Notes: a model not told the origin generated them from the letters alone. A stretch of DNA of 64,000 nt from Lentibacter algarum (GCF_018860975.1 NZ_JAHKQI010000008.1:187746-251745); one strand, 5' to 3'; numbered from the stretch's first letter, positions 1 through 9,137 are shown. Numbers and translations are program-made.

Positions 1-57
1 GGCTCGACTTCGGGTTCCGGTTCAACTTCAGGCTCTGGCTCGACTTCGGGCTCCGGT
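1..57 (-). repeat. 18-bp tandem repeat encoding PEPEVE units
   Basis: Three imperfect 18-bp units (GGCTCGACTTCGGGYTCC on the plus strand) code on the minus strand for a Pro-Glu-Pro-Glu-Val-Glu linker. The array continues past the left edge, so its full length is unknown. Confidence 0.8.
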
Positions 58-884
58 GTGTCCAGCAATAAATCTGTCTGCGTTTCGATGAGAGTCAAAA
101 TGTCTGCATAGTTCTCACTCACAACACTGTGGACCGTGTCGGGGATGTTGAGATTTGCAGGTGCAGGTTCGCCCATAGTTGTTTGATAAGTGATCAAACT
201 GGCAAGAAAATATGTTGTTTCGGTGCCGTGTGGGGCGCTATCCACAAACAACTCCTCGACAGGGATTTCTGCAAGGAGACCACCCTCAGCAAGCAACTCT
301 GCAAGAATGGGAGCGACGGGAATTAACGTGATACCCGCATCTGGAAGATTGGTGTCAAGCGCATCAACATATTGTTCATACCAATCGTGGTAGCTGTCCT
401 GATTGTGGGCGTAATACGCTGCTAAGGCGGTGTCACTTGGCGGAAAATTCTCGCTGAACTCGGCCAAATCACTCCAACCTTCATAAATGAAGATCTCTGC
501 CCCTGTTTGAGCGCTAAGTGTATTTTCAATCACCTCTATTGTCGCACTTAGAGGCGAGGCGTCACTCCCGGCGTAGGGCGTGCCCACGGTGTTGTTTTGG
601 ATGAAGTTTCCAGGAGTGATGATCACTTGATCAAACGAAACTTCCGAGAAAGAAGCTGTGTCTTGGTCCCAAATACCTGAAACGCCTTCGATGCCCCATT
701 CATTTGCAGGCATGTCACGGCTTGCGAAATCTCTTAAAAAGCCAAAGCCACCATTGGCATTGTAGTCACTTCCCGCGGCTTCAGAAAACTGGTTGAGCCA
801 ATACGGCACATTGGTCTGCGCGTTGCCGCCACTGAAGTTAACAAGAGAATTGCCGAAAAAGAACTGATCTACAGAAACTGGCAT
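1..884 (-). CDS. SGNH-hydrolase-like protein, N-terminal part (runs off the left edge)
   Basis: An open frame starts at the ATG at 884 and is still open at base 1, giving about 294 residues. There is no classical signal peptide. Near the N-terminus lies FFFGNSLVNF, which looks like block I (G-N-S) of SGNH/GDSL hydrolases. Further on comes DSAPHGTETTYFLA, whose D..H spacing fits the catalytic Asp-His block V. The last visible residues are a Pro-Glu-Val spacer (PEPEVE repeats). Roseobacters carry similar proteins with calcium-binding repeats after such a linker, so this may be a type I secreted esterase-like protein; that part is inference because the C-terminus is not visible. The ribosome binding site is weak (GGGGCGC just upstream). 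The next gene on this strand, upstream, is tRNA-Pro. Confidence 0.72.
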   Translation of the reverse strand, partial: MPVSVDQFFFGNSLVNFSGGNAQTNVPYWLNQFSEAAGSDYNANGGFGFLRDFASRDMPANEWGIEGVSGIWDQDTASFSEVSFDQVIITPGNFIQNNTVGTPYAGSDASPLSATIEVIENTLSAQTGAEIFIYEGWSDLAEFSENFPPSDTALAAYYAHNQDSYHDWYEQYVDALDTNLPDAGITLIPVAPILAELLAEGGLLAEIPVEELFVDSAPHGTETTYFLASLITYQTTMGEPAPANLNIPDTVHSVVSENYADILTLIETQTDLLLDTPEPEVEPEPEVEPEPEVE

Positions 885-1039
885 TTGCGCCCCACAATTA
901 GCAAGCAGTTGATTTGGGTAACATAAATTGGCAACAGAAGGCCTCAAGTGTGTATATCGTACGTACCAAGATGTTACGATGATGTCGGAAGAAAAACAGT
1001 GTTTCTTACAACGGTTGTCGAATGCTCCCATTCGAAAAA

Positions 1040-1116
1040 TGGTCGGGCTAGCAGGACTCGAACCTGCGACCTTCCGTCCCCCAGACGGACGCGCTACCAG
1101 ACTGCGCTATAGCCCG
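1040..1116 (-). tRNA. tRNA-Pro (anticodon GGG)
   Basis: A 77-nt cloverleaf on the minus strand, with CCA encoded. The acceptor stem is CGGGCTA paired with TAGCCCG. The anticodon stem TCCGT/ACGGA holds the seven-base loop CTGGGGG, giving anticodon GGG. The T arm is CGCAGGTTCGAATCCTGCT. It lies between the edge gene and the merR-like gene. Confidence 0.95.
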
Positions 1117-1173
1117 ACGATGAAAGCTTCATAGCGTTTTTGGCGGGGAGGGCAAGGGTGAATGTTCGGACGG

Positions 1174-2094
1174 TTAAGCAGTTGCAAAAAGTCTCATCAA
1201 GGCATTCTTCGCTTCAGTCAACTCGCTACGTGTTTCGGCTGACAATGGTGCTTTGCTTGCCGCCAAGCGGCTGAGGATACCGGCATTTGCTTCGAGTTCG
1301 GTGTCGCTTGCGTCTTCTGGTGTTACAATGCTGAGCGGCTCGGCCTTTTTAGGCGGTGTTGAGGTGTCATTTTCACTCTCTCCCCGCAAGAATGACGGTA
1401 GCGCAGAAGATTCAAAAGGCTCGCGTGGTTCGGCAGCAGTAGGGGGCGTGAGTGCCGGTTCCACCGCAGCGCTTATAGTGCGATCTTCTTCATTAGGGGC
1501 GGGAACCTGCTCAACACTTTCAGGAGTATTCTCAGGTTGCTCTTCATCAGCAAACTGTTCTTCTTTAATTTCAGTAGAGCGGCTTCGAAAATTAAGAACT
1601 TCCGCTGGCTCCTGGTCTGGGATCATATCAGGTGCGGTTTCATCGGTGCTAGGAGAAGGTGACGTCGCGCGGTTTTCCATGTCGGTTTCTAGGTTTGTCT
1701 CCGAGGCAGACTCCGAAACGAGTTCACCTGCCGCGTCTGTTTCATTCAAATCTGAAACAGCCGAAGCAGCAGACGCGTGTTCTTCCTTTTTAACTTCATG
1801 CGCCAACTCATCAGCGCCTTCAAGTGAACGCGAAAGACCGGAAACAAATTTGACGCCTTGTTCGCGGAGCACTTTTTGGGCGCCTTTGATGGTCATTCCG
1901 TCATCGTGTAGCAACTTCTTGATGCCGCCAAGCAACAGCATGTCATTCGGGCGATAATACCTACGGCCGCCCGCGCGTTTGACGGGCTTTACTTGCGTGA
2001 ACTTGCTTTCCCAAAAGCGCAGAACATGCGTTGGAAGATCAAGCCACTCAGCAACTTCACTGATGGTGCGGAAAGCGTCGGCTGACTTCGCCAT
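1174..2094 (-). CDS. MerR family transcriptional regulator with long disordered tail
   Basis: 306 residues. The first ~85 residues form a MerR-type winged helix: [20 protein letters not shown] (HTH), then [12 protein letters not shown] and a helical wing ending [15 protein letters not shown]. From about residue 90 to 280 the chain is acidic, rich in Ser/Thr/Glu and of low complexity, so probably disordered; the final ~25 residues look helical again. No cysteine metal site is visible. The gene follows ihfA by 14 bp on the same strand and is likely the last gene of the rpmF-plsX-fabH-ihfA transcript, an arrangement conserved in Rhodobacteraceae. Its regulon is not known to me. Confidence 0.88.
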   Translation of the reverse strand: MAKSADAFRTISEVAEWLDLPTHVLRFWESKFTQVKPVKRAGGRRYYRPNDMLLLGGIKKLLHDDGMTIKGAQKVLREQGVKFVSGLSRSLEGADELAHEVKKEEHASAASAVSDLNETDAAGELVSESASETNLETDMENRATSPSPSTDETAPDMIPDQEPAEVLNFRSRSTEIKEEQFADEEQPENTPESVEQVPAPNEEDRTISAAVEPALTPPTAAEPREPFESSALPSFLRGESENDTSTPPKKAEPLSIVTPEDASDTELEANAGILSRLAASKAPLSAETRSELTEAKNALMRLFATA

Positions 2095-2108
2095 TTAACA
2101 GCGTTCCT

Positions 2109-2411
2109 TTAACTGTTGTTTCCAGCGGCTACGCGGTCTTTCATCAGATGCGAAGGGCGGAACGTCAAAACGCGACGCGGGTTGATGGGAACTTCTTCGC
2201 CCGTTTTAGGGTTACGCCCTACACGTGCAGACTTTTCGCGCACGGAAAACGTACCAAACGAAGAGATCTTCACCTGTTCGCCTTTGACCAGTGCATCGGA
2301 TACATGTTGCAGAACGCTCTCAACAAGTTGTGCGCTGTCGTTTCGTGACAAACCTACCTCGCGAAATACAGCTTCGCTCAGGTCCATCCGTGTCAGTGTT
2401 TTTTCGGTCAT
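2109..2411 (-). CDS. ihfA: Integration host factor subunit alpha
   Basis: 100 residues of the HU/IHF family: [16 protein letters not shown] at the start, [15 protein letters not shown] in the body, and the DNA-intercalating arm with [15 protein letters not shown] alpha pairs with IHF beta (encoded elsewhere) to bend DNA at promoters and in recombination. A longer frame begins at 2435, but the ATG at 2411 is preceded by a strong Shine-Dalgarno AAAGGGGG about six bases upstream and matches the family start, so 2411 is chosen. It lies about 100 bp downstream of fabH and just ahead of the merR-like gene. Confidence 0.95.
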   Translation of the reverse strand: MTEKTLTRMDLSEAVFREVGLSRNDSAQLVESVLQHVSDALVKGEQVKISSFGTFSVREKSARVGRNPKTGEEVPINPRRVLTFRPSHLMKDRVAAGNNS

Positions 2412-2511
2412 AGCAGTCCCCCTTTGTACAACCATAGGCGCGAGACAATTTCCGAGTCAATATCAATGACTTGGAGATTGAGCTTTCGGTGCTAGATGAG
2501 CTTGCGGCCGC

Positions 2512-3486
2512 TTACCATCGCAACGCGACAGCACCCCAGGCCAGACCCCCGCCGATCGCTTCAGCAATACACAGATCACCCGGCTTGATCTTGCCCTCTT
2601 CAACTCCGACACAAAAGGCGAGCGGGATAGACGCGGCAGAGGTATTGCCATGATCCTGAACCGTCTGGATAACCTGTTCCATCGGAACACCAAGTTTACG
2701 TGCTGTGCCTTGAATGATGCGTATGTTGGCCTGATGGGGAACTACCCAGTCGACATCGTCACGGGTGAGGCCCGCGTTTTCAAGCGCGGTTTCAGCGGTC
2801 GCCGCCAGCTTTTCAACCGCTTGGCGGAAGAGGGCATTCCCTTGCATTCGCAGCTTGCCCGACGTGCCTGTGCTCGAAACTCCGCCATCGACATAAAGCA
2901 TGTCCTTGTAGCGTCCATCCGAGTTCAGATCAGCCGCGAGAATGCCGCGATCGCTATTTTTTCCAGTGCCGGTTTGAGCTTCAAAAATCAATGCACCGGC
3001 GCCATCACCGAAAAGCACACAGGTTGCCCGGTCGGTCCAGTCCATGATTCGGCTGAAGGTTTCTGCCCCAATGACCATCACACGCTTGGCCTGACCCGAG
3101 AGCAATAGCCCGTTCGCCGTTGTAAGAGCAAAGACAAAGCCAGCGCAAACCGCCTGCACATCAAAACCGAAACCCCGTGTCATGCCGATTTTTTGCTGCA
3201 CCATTGTCGCGACCGATGGAAAGGTGAGATCGGGTGTCGACGTGGCAACAATTATCGCGTCAACATCGTCGGCATCCAGCCCGGCATTTGCGAGAGCTGC
3301 ATTTGCAGCTTTAGCAGCGAGGTCTGATGTGAACTCGCCGTCACCAGCAAAATGGCGCCGCTCAATACCCGAGCGGGTGCGGATCCACTCGTCGTTGGTG
3401 TCCAGAGTTTTTTCAAATTCACTATTGGGAACAATGCGGTCTGGCAGATAGCGCCCGCAACCGATAACAACCGAGCGTAAGGTCAT
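2512..3486 (-). CDS. fabH: 3-oxoacyl-[acyl-carrier-protein] synthase III
   Basis: 324 residues, the normal FabH length. It condenses acetyl-CoA with malonyl-ACP to start fatty acid synthesis. The catalytic triad is visible: Cys114 in VQAVCAGF, His in VVPHQANIRI, and Asn in DHGNTSAAS. The GGGLAWGA glycine-rich end is also typical. Its start codon overlaps the end of plsX by 4 bp (ATGA), indicating translational coupling in the rpmF-plsX-fabH operon. Confidence 0.97.
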   Translation of the reverse strand: MTLRSVVIGCGRYLPDRIVPNSEFEKTLDTNDEWIRTRSGIERRHFAGDGEFTSDLAAKAANAALANAGLDADDVDAIIVATSTPDLTFPSVATMVQQKIGMTRGFGFDVQAVCAGFVFALTTANGLLLSGQAKRVMVIGAETFSRIMDWTDRATCVLFGDGAGALIFEAQTGTGKNSDRGILAADLNSDGRYKDMLYVDGGVSSTGTSGKLRMQGNALFRQAVEKLAATAETALENAGLTRDDVDWVVPHQANIRIIQGTARKLGVPMEQVIQTVQDHGNTSAASIPLAFCVGVEEGKIKPGDLCIAEAIGGGLAWGAVALRW

Positions 3487-4610
3487 GCTGGGTCTCCAAT
3501 CGGGTCAGCTTCATCGTCCGTATCCGCTGCGTCAGAAGCAAGCATCGTCGCGGCTGAAATACGGGCTGCTAGCTTCTCGTTAAACCCGCTTTGTGCAAGT
3601 TGGTAAGCCAAATCAAGGGCCGCAGAAACTCCGGTGGCATCAGCTGACCCATGTGATTTTACCACTGTTCCGTTGAGGCCAAGGAAAACACCTCCGTTGA
3701 CGCGCCGCGGATCGATTCGTTTGCGAAGCCGTTGTAAAGAGGGGTAGGCCAAAACAGCAGCCAACTTTGAGAGTGGCGTGTGATTGAAAGCCTCCCTCAA
3801 GAAATCGCTGATCAAACTTGCCGTGCCTTCACCTGTTTTCAGGGCAATATTCCCAGTGAAGCCGTCCGTTACAATCACGTCGCAGCGGTTTCCGGGAATA
3901 TCACTCCCCTCGACAAAACCAACATATTCAAAGTTGGCAGGTTTGGCATTCTCGGCGATCAGCTCGTTGGCGGCTTGCATTTCTGCACGGCCTTTAAACT
4001 CTTCGGTTCCGACGTTGAGCAACCCGACTCGCGGGCGCTCAAGGTTGAGGCCGTTGCGGGCATAAGATGCGCCCATAAGCGCATATTGTAGCAAGTCACG
4101 CTCGTCGGCGCGGATATCAGCGCCCGCATCGAGCATGACGTTAAAGCCTTGTTTGTTGCGTGAGGGCCAAAGCACCGAGATAGCCGGGCGGTAAACGCCT
4201 GGTATCTTACGTAAGCGCACGACAGAGAGCATCATTAAGGCACCAGTGTTGCCACAGGACACACAAACAGTCGCTTTCTTGGTGCGCACGCTTTCAAGCG
4301 CCGACCACATGGATGTGTTCTTTGCCGTGCGCATGATCTGACCTGGCTTATCATCCATGGAAACGACACCAGGGGCGTCATGAATTTCGTATCGGCCATT
4401 GAGATGTTTTTTACGCGCAACCAGCTTTTCCAACTCGGCCTTGGGGCCGTGCAGGATAAAGAACGTGTCGCCGTGCAAGCGGGCAAAATGCGAACAGCCG
4501 GCAACCACAGCTGCCGGCCCTTTGTCACTTCCCATAGCGTCAACCGAAATAACCACCTGCTTTGCCGAAGGCTCGAGGCCTGCGATCGTGGGCGAGGGGG
4601 TGTCGGTCAT
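3483..4610 (-). CDS. plsX: Phosphate acyltransferase PlsX
   Basis: 375 residues. PlsX converts acyl-ACP and phosphate to acyl-phosphate, the acyl donor for PlsY in phospholipid synthesis; it is a peripheral membrane enzyme. Family motifs seen: ISVDAMGSDKGP at the N-terminus, SCGNTGALMMLS, LLNVGTEEFKG, and the VTDGFTGNIALKTGEG block. The C-terminus has a short acidic extension. It starts 14 bp after rpmF and its end overlaps fabH, the classic operon order. Confidence 0.97.
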   Translation of the reverse strand: MTDTPSPTIAGLEPSAKQVVISVDAMGSDKGPAAVVAGCSHFARLHGDTFFILHGPKAELEKLVARKKHLNGRYEIHDAPGVVSMDDKPGQIMRTAKNTSMWSALESVRTKKATVCVSCGNTGALMMLSVVRLRKIPGVYRPAISVLWPSRNKQGFNVMLDAGADIRADERDLLQYALMGASYARNGLNLERPRVGLLNVGTEEFKGRAEMQAANELIAENAKPANFEYVGFVEGSDIPGNRCDVIVTDGFTGNIALKTGEGTASLISDFLREAFNHTPLSKLAAVLAYPSLQRLRKRIDPRRVNGGVFLGLNGTVVKSHGSADATGVSAALDLAYQLAQSGFNEKLAARISAATMLASDAADTDDEADPIGDPA

Positions 4611-4624
4611 TGCCTAACCTCGGC

Positions 4625-4831
4625 TTATGCCGCGTCTTCGTCGATCTCGACTTCGTCTGCAACGGCAACCACTTCACGCTCTGCGTAGTGACCACAGTCT
4701 GGGCAAACGTGATGCGGGCGCTTGAGTTCGCCACAGTTCGGGCACTCGTTCGGGTTTGCCGCTACGAGGCTATCATGTGCGCGACGGTTGTTGCGGCGCG
4801 ATTTCGATACTTTGTTCTGCTGGACAGCCAT
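4625..4831 (-). CDS. rpmF: 50S ribosomal protein L32
   Basis: 68 residues. The basic N-terminus [19 protein letters not shown] is the L32 hallmark, followed by a zinc ribbon with CPNC and CPDC pairs. The acidic tail ([12 protein letters not shown]) is typical for alphaproteobacteria. It heads the rpmF-plsX-fabH-ihfA transcript. A nested hairpin lies about 45 bp upstream of its start, and the DUF177 gene lies upstream on the same strand. Confidence 0.97.
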   Translation of the reverse strand: MAVQQNKVSKSRRNNRRAHDSLVAANPNECPNCGELKRPHHVCPDCGHYAEREVVAVADEVEIDEDAA

Positions 4832-4876
4832 GTCACAACCTTAATTCTCTAGGGGCCAAATGGGCCGTGTTTCGTT

Positions 4877-4911
4877 GGGGCAATGCCCTACATTGTTTAG
4901 GGCGACGCCCC
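4877..4911. other. Nested stem-loop ahead of rpmF
   Basis: GGGGC (4877-4881) pairs with GCCCC (4907-4911), enclosing a second helix GCCCTA/TAGGGC with the loop CATTGTT. On the minus strand it would lie in the leader of rpmF or just after the DUF177 gene. No T-tract follows on either strand, so it is not a standard terminator. It may be a leader structure for L32, but that is inference. Confidence 0.5.
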
Positions 4912-5031
4912 GGTGATCGGGTTCTGGATGCTCATATGCTCAATAAGCAGTCCTGTCCAACCCAAAATTCACCGGAGCGCGGGAAAATAGCGCGAAATTG
5001 GAGAACTGCAAGGGGCATTCGGCAGTCTTGC

Positions 5032-5592
5032 TCAGTCTTCCCGATCTTCTAGCTGGTTTTTCAACGCCGCAAGCCCAGCAAACGGTCGCGCATCATCGTC
5101 GCTCATTGGCTTCACGCCTGTTTCAGCGAAAACAGTTGTGCTGACTTCGGCACCATCGGCGCGGGGATATGCAGGCAGTGCCAGCGACAATGCTTCTCGA
5201 AAAACTTCGAGCAGCGATATTTCAACTCCGAGAGGTTCGATGCTCTCGTCATCTGGCATTTCGACTTCGTCTTCACTGTCTAAAGAAAGCTCGGGCATGT
5301 TTCGTAAAAGCAGCCGTTCGACGGCTTCGTCGATCCGTGTTGTGACTGGCGCAAGCGATACAACACAGGGCTGCACAACGGTCGCTCCGAGTTTTGCTTG
5401 CAAGGCCCAATCAGCGGCCCCGCTTGGAGTGAGCGTTCCGTTGAAACTTGCTTTTCGCAATGCTGACAAACCTAGGTCCTCAGATATTTCCTTGGTATCA
5501 TCGGCATCTAGCGACAGCGAAAATTCGTAGCTCTGGTTCGCTGAAAGCGAGCTGACTTTGATTTTTTTGGAGTTTTCAAATTTCTGGGACAT
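5032..5592 (-). CDS. DUF177 (YceD-like) protein
   Basis: 186 residues from the ATG at 5592 (MSQKFENSKKIKV...). The family shows a central Cys in VVQPCVVSLAPV, then an acidic stretch (DSEDEVEMPDD) and the helix VEISLLEVFREALSLALPAYPR. A longer frame reaches 5679, but that start would overlap the divergent bamE and the extra residues do not resemble the family. YceD-type genes usually precede rpmF, as here, and are linked to 23S rRNA maturation and L32 function; the exact role is not shown by sequence. Confidence 0.9.
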   Translation of the reverse strand: MSQKFENSKKIKVSSLSANQSYEFSLSLDADDTKEISEDLGLSALRKASFNGTLTPSGAADWALQAKLGATVVQPCVVSLAPVTTRIDEAVERLLLRNMPELSLDSEDEVEMPDDESIEPLGVEISLLEVFREALSLALPAYPRADGAEVSTTVFAETGVKPMSDDDARPFAGLAALKNQLEDRED

Positions 5593-5670
5593 CGTGCTGC
5601 TTCTTGAATCAGGGGCGTTCCTTATGTAAGCGGGATAAGAGGCTGACGTGGCCGACACAAGAGGGCAGAT

Positions 5671-6132
5671 ATGAATCAACTCTTTTCCCGACGCTCAAAG
5701 CAAGCGCTCGCGTTGCTTTTCGGGCTATGCTTTTTAGGCCTTTCCGCCTGCGCTACGATTTATCGTGATCATGGTTATGTGCCAACTGACGAAGAGCTCA
5801 ACGAGCTTGTGGTTGGCGTTGATTCTCGTGACACCGTCTCTGATGTTGTGGGCTTGCCGTCGACCGCAGGTATTCTAGACAGCAGTGGCTACTATTACGT
5901 AAAGAGCCGAGTTCGGCACCTCGGAGGGCTTCGCCCAAAAGAAATCGAACGCGAAGTTTTGGCGATCAGCTTTTCGGAAGCTGGGATCGTCCAGAACATC
6001 GAGCGGTTTTCTTTACAGGATGGTAAGGCAATTCAACTTTCGCGCAGAGTGACCGAGTCATCTGTGAGCGACAATTCGTTCTTGCGTCAACTTGTCAGCA
6101 GCATTGGCCGGTTCGCGCCGGGAGGCCTCTAA
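5671..6132 (+). CDS. bamE: Outer membrane assembly factor BamE (SmpA/OmlA lipoprotein)
   Basis: 153 residues. A lipoprotein signal with lipobox LSAC (cleavage before Cys at about residue 27) is followed by the BamE fold: YRDHGYVPTDEELNELVVGVDSRDTVSDVVGLPS, then YYYVKSRVRHLGGLRPKEIEREVLAISF. BamE is a lipoprotein of the BAM complex that inserts beta-barrel proteins in the outer membrane. It is divergent from the DUF177 gene, with about 80 bp between the starts. Confidence 0.93.
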   Translation: MNQLFSRRSKQALALLFGLCFLGLSACATIYRDHGYVPTDEELNELVVGVDSRDTVSDVVGLPSTAGILDSSGYYYVKSRVRHLGGLRPKEIEREVLAISFSEAGIVQNIERFSLQDGKAIQLSRRVTESSVSDNSFLRQLVSSIGRFAPGGL

Positions 6133-6214
6133 GGCATCATATGTTCCGGGCAACTCTGCCCGGCTGACCGGTATGGCGTGATAAACTCAACTATGAATGC
6201 TTGACCGAGGCATT

Positions 6215-6952
6215 ATGTCAGAAGGTGATCAACCCCGATACACGGTACGGCTTGCGACGTCTGATGAGGACATTCGAGCGGCACAAAGGTTGCGACACAA
6301 GACATTTTTGGGGAATGATCAAGGGCTGGAAGCAGATAAGTTTGATCCTGCGTGCCACCATGTTCTAATCGAGTGTTGCGGTCAGTTGGTAGCGTGTTAC
6401 CGGCTTCTACATTTTGAGAATGGCAGCGGTATCCAGCGCAGTTATTCGGCCCAGTATTATGATTTGACCAAGCTTGAACAATTTGCAGGCGCCATGGTAG
6501 AAATCGGCCGTTTTTGCATTGATCCTAGCCTAAATGATGCTGACATTCTGCGCGTCGCTTGGGGGGCTTTGACGGCTTATGTTGATGAAAACAATATCGA
6601 AATGCTATTTGGATGCTCTTCGTTTCAAGGCGTAGACCAAACCGCATACCTTGACGCATTCTGTCTGCTGAAAGAGCGGCATCTCGGGCCGGACATTTGG
6701 CGAGTTAAAGCCCAAGCTCCTTCGGTGGTTCATTTTGATAAAAATTTGCCCGAAACTCTACATTTTAAGCGCGCACAGATGCAATTGCCTCCATTGCTAC
6801 GCACCTACTTGCTTATGGGAGGCTGGGTAAGTGACCATGCCGTAATTGATCATGAAATGAATACGTTACATGTCTTCACCGGGCTTGAGATCAGCGCGAT
6901 TCCTGCTGCGCGAAAACGGCTTTTGCGCGGGAACGCAGTCAAGATAGCTTGA
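6215..6952 (+). CDS. olsB: Ornithine-acyl-[ACP] N-acyltransferase-like GNAT protein
   Basis: 245 residues from the ATG at 6215, which has a GAGG ribosome site six bases upstream; an ATG at 6197 would add six residues but has no such site. The protein is a GNAT-like acyltransferase: RLATSDEDIRAAQRLRHKTF, then EIGRFCIDPS and the FGCSSFQGVD block, all characteristic of OlsB. OlsB makes lyso-ornithine lipid from 3-hydroxyacyl-ACP and ornithine. The partner olsA, often adjacent, is not in this window: the next gene is an ABC-F ATPase. The family call is firm; the ornithine specificity is by homology. Confidence 0.85.
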   Translation: MSEGDQPRYTVRLATSDEDIRAAQRLRHKTFLGNDQGLEADKFDPACHHVLIECCGQLVACYRLLHFENGSGIQRSYSAQYYDLTKLEQFAGAMVEIGRFCIDPSLNDADILRVAWGALTAYVDENNIEMLFGCSSFQGVDQTAYLDAFCLLKERHLGPDIWRVKAQAPSVVHFDKNLPETLHFKRAQMQLPPLLRTYLLMGGWVSDHAVIDHEMNTLHVFTGLEISAIPAARKRLLRGNAVKIA

Positions 6953-6983
6953 CCGCATGAGTGCAGCCTTGTAGCTGCCCTGC

Positions 6984-8795
6984 ATGGCCCGTATCCCACT
7001 CTTACAAATCAATGACGTCTCCCTCACATTCGGCGGTGATCCTGTGTTTGACGGACTATCGCTTGTCGTGCAGCCCGGTGACAGGTTGGCGCTCGTAGGG
7101 CGTAATGGCTCTGGTAAATCGACGTTGATGAAAGTCATGGCGGGGCTCGTGGAAGCCGACAGGGGCGAGGTGGTCTCAGGCCCCGGGGTTCAAGTCGGAT
7201 ACATGGAGCAAGAGCCAGATATGACAGGTTTTTCCACGTTGGGGGACTACGCTTCCAGCGGTCTGGATGCCGGTGAACTATACCGTGTTGAACGTGCCGG
7301 TGAGGGGCTGAAGTTTGATCCGGCAAGAGCCGTTGAAACCGCATCGGGCGGCGAGCGGCGGCGGGCTTCTTTGGCGAAGTTGATGGCCGAAGCGCCGGAG
7401 CTTATGCTGCTTGACGAGCCGACGAACCACCTTGATATCGAAGCTATTTCATGGCTGGAAAGTGAGCTCAAAACAACCCGCGCAGGCTTTGTTTTGATCA
7501 GTCATGACAGGGCTTTTTTGCGTGAGCTTACCCGTGCAACCCTTTGGATTGATAGGGGAGTTGCGCGTCGCAATGAGCAAGGCTTTGAGCATTTTGAAGC
7601 CTGGCGCGACAAGCTGTGGGACGAAGAGGATACTGCGCGCCACAAGCTCAATCGAAAGATCAAGTCCGAGGCACGTTGGGCTGTCGAAGGCATCTCGGCG
7701 CGTCGCAAGCGAAACCAAGGCCGTGTGCGCGCCTTACAGGAGCTAAGAGCCGAGCGGGCCTCACAAATTTCCCGTCAGGGGGCTGCTGCTATGGATTTTG
7801 CAACTGCTCCAAAGTCGGGGAAGAAGGTTATTGAGGCCATAAGTGTTAACAAATCTTATGATAGCAAAAAAATCTTAACAGATTTCTCCCTCACCGTTCA
7901 GCGTGGCGACAGGGTTGCTTTTGTCGGGCCCAATGGTGTTGGTAAGACGACGGCGATTAAGGTGTTGATGCAAGAGGAAAATCCTGACAGCGGCACGGTA
8001 AAACACGGCACCAACCTCAGCTCTGTGGTGTTTGATCAGGCCCGTGCGCAGCTTGACGGCGAGATGAGCCTTTGGGACAGCCTCACGGGCGATCCTGACA
8101 TGCGGGTGTCGGGTAAGGCAGACCAGATCATGGTGCGCGGAATGCCTCGCCATGTCATTGGTTATCTTAAAGAATTTCTGTTTGACGAAGGCCAAGCCAG
8201 AGGGCCGGTAAAGGCGCTTTCAGGCGGTGAGAAGGCCCGTCTTTTGCTGGCAAAATTGATGGCGCGGGAGAGTAACCTCTTGGTGCTTGATGAACCGACC
8301 AATGATCTGGACGTCGAATCGCTCGATTTGTTGCAAGAACTGCTCGACAGCTACGAGGGCACGGTGCTCTTGGTAAGCCACGATCGCGACTTTCTTGATC
8401 GCGTAGCCACGATGACTGTGGCGATGGAAGGTGACGGCAAAGCGACGGTTTATGCCGGCGGCTGGACGGATTATCAGCGCCAGAAACCGAAAACGCCGAA
8501 AACAGATAGTAACGTAAAATCAAAAGGTAACAGCCCGAAGGTGAAGCAAGCCAAGGCTGACGATCCGAGCGGTTTGAGCTTCACAGAGAAGCACCGTTTG
8601 GAGGAATTGCCGAGTGTGATCGAGCGCTTTGAAGCCGAGATCGCCAAGCTCGAAGAGTTCCTCATGCAGCCCGATCTGTTCACTGAAGAACCGCTCAAGT
8701 TCCAGAAGGCCACCGACGCTCTGGTCGAGCGGCACAGCGCTTTGCAGGCGGCTGAGGAAGAATGGTTAACACTCGAAGAAAAAGCCGCGCGTTAA
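6984..8795 (+). CDS. ABC-F family ATP-binding protein (Uup-like)
   Basis: 603 residues with two fused ABC domains and no membrane segments, so not a transporter. Domain 1 has Walker A GRNGSGKS, signature SGGERRR and LLDEPTNHLD. Domain 2 has GPNGVGKT, LSGGEKAR and VLDEPTNDLD. The charged linker between them (EARWAVEGISARRKRNQGR) and the helical C-terminal tail (residues ~540-603) match the Uup subgroup, implicated in ribosome or DNA-junction functions. The substrate is not decidable from sequence. Transcription likely continues from the olsB-like gene 31 bp upstream. Confidence 0.92.
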   Translation: MARIPLLQINDVSLTFGGDPVFDGLSLVVQPGDRLALVGRNGSGKSTLMKVMAGLVEADRGEVVSGPGVQVGYMEQEPDMTGFSTLGDYASSGLDAGELYRVERAGEGLKFDPARAVETASGGERRRASLAKLMAEAPELMLLDEPTNHLDIEAISWLESELKTTRAGFVLISHDRAFLRELTRATLWIDRGVARRNEQGFEHFEAWRDKLWDEEDTARHKLNRKIKSEARWAVEGISARRKRNQGRVRALQELRAERASQISRQGAAAMDFATAPKSGKKVIEAISVNKSYDSKKILTDFSLTVQRGDRVAFVGPNGVGKTTAIKVLMQEENPDSGTVKHGTNLSSVVFDQARAQLDGEMSLWDSLTGDPDMRVSGKADQIMVRGMPRHVIGYLKEFLFDEGQARGPVKALSGGEKARLLLAKLMARESNLLVLDEPTNDLDVESLDLLQELLDSYEGTVLLVSHDRDFLDRVATMTVAMEGDGKATVYAGGWTDYQRQKPKTPKTDSNVKSKGNSPKVKQAKADDPSGLSFTEKHRLEELPSVIERFEAEIAKLEEFLMQPDLFTEEPLKFQKATDALVERHSALQAAEEEWLTLEEKAAR

Positions 8796-8827
8796 CCATT
8801 TGAGCCCAAAACGGCGCTGTGACTCGG

Positions 8828-8870
8828 GTGCATACTACAGTGCATATAGCAGTGCATAATGCGTGCTGAC
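8828..8870 (+). repeat. Dispersed iteron-like repeat, copy 1
   Basis: Two 12-bp direct repeats, GTGCATACTACA and GTGCATATAGCA, are followed by GTGCATAATGCGTGCTGAC. The same arrangement, with a 19-bp identical end, recurs at 45392-45434. Both copies are in intergenic DNA just after a plus-strand gene, and both are followed by a TTAAC sequence. The role is unknown. Confidence 0.8.
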
Positions 8871-9137
8871 GGTTTTTCGTTAACCTTTGCCTCAGGCGTC
8901 GGTGAAAAATATCAGTCCACGGACGATCTTGTCCGAACCGGACACTGATGATCCTCAAATTCGAAGAGGGCTGAGCGACACTGACACATTTGCGGCAAGC
9001 ACTCAGATATTTCTATCAGCTATCCACTTTTTACAAAGAGTGGTTTTGGGAGTTAGTGTGCGGGTGCGTCGAACGGCGGGTTTGAGCCCAAACAGACCGA
9101 TACGGCGTTATGGACGGATGTACGCAAACGAAGTACC

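Noticed and set aside
1253-1957. 234-residue Ser-rich plus-strand frame
   Set aside because: Shadow of the disordered tail of the MerR-like protein on the other strand.
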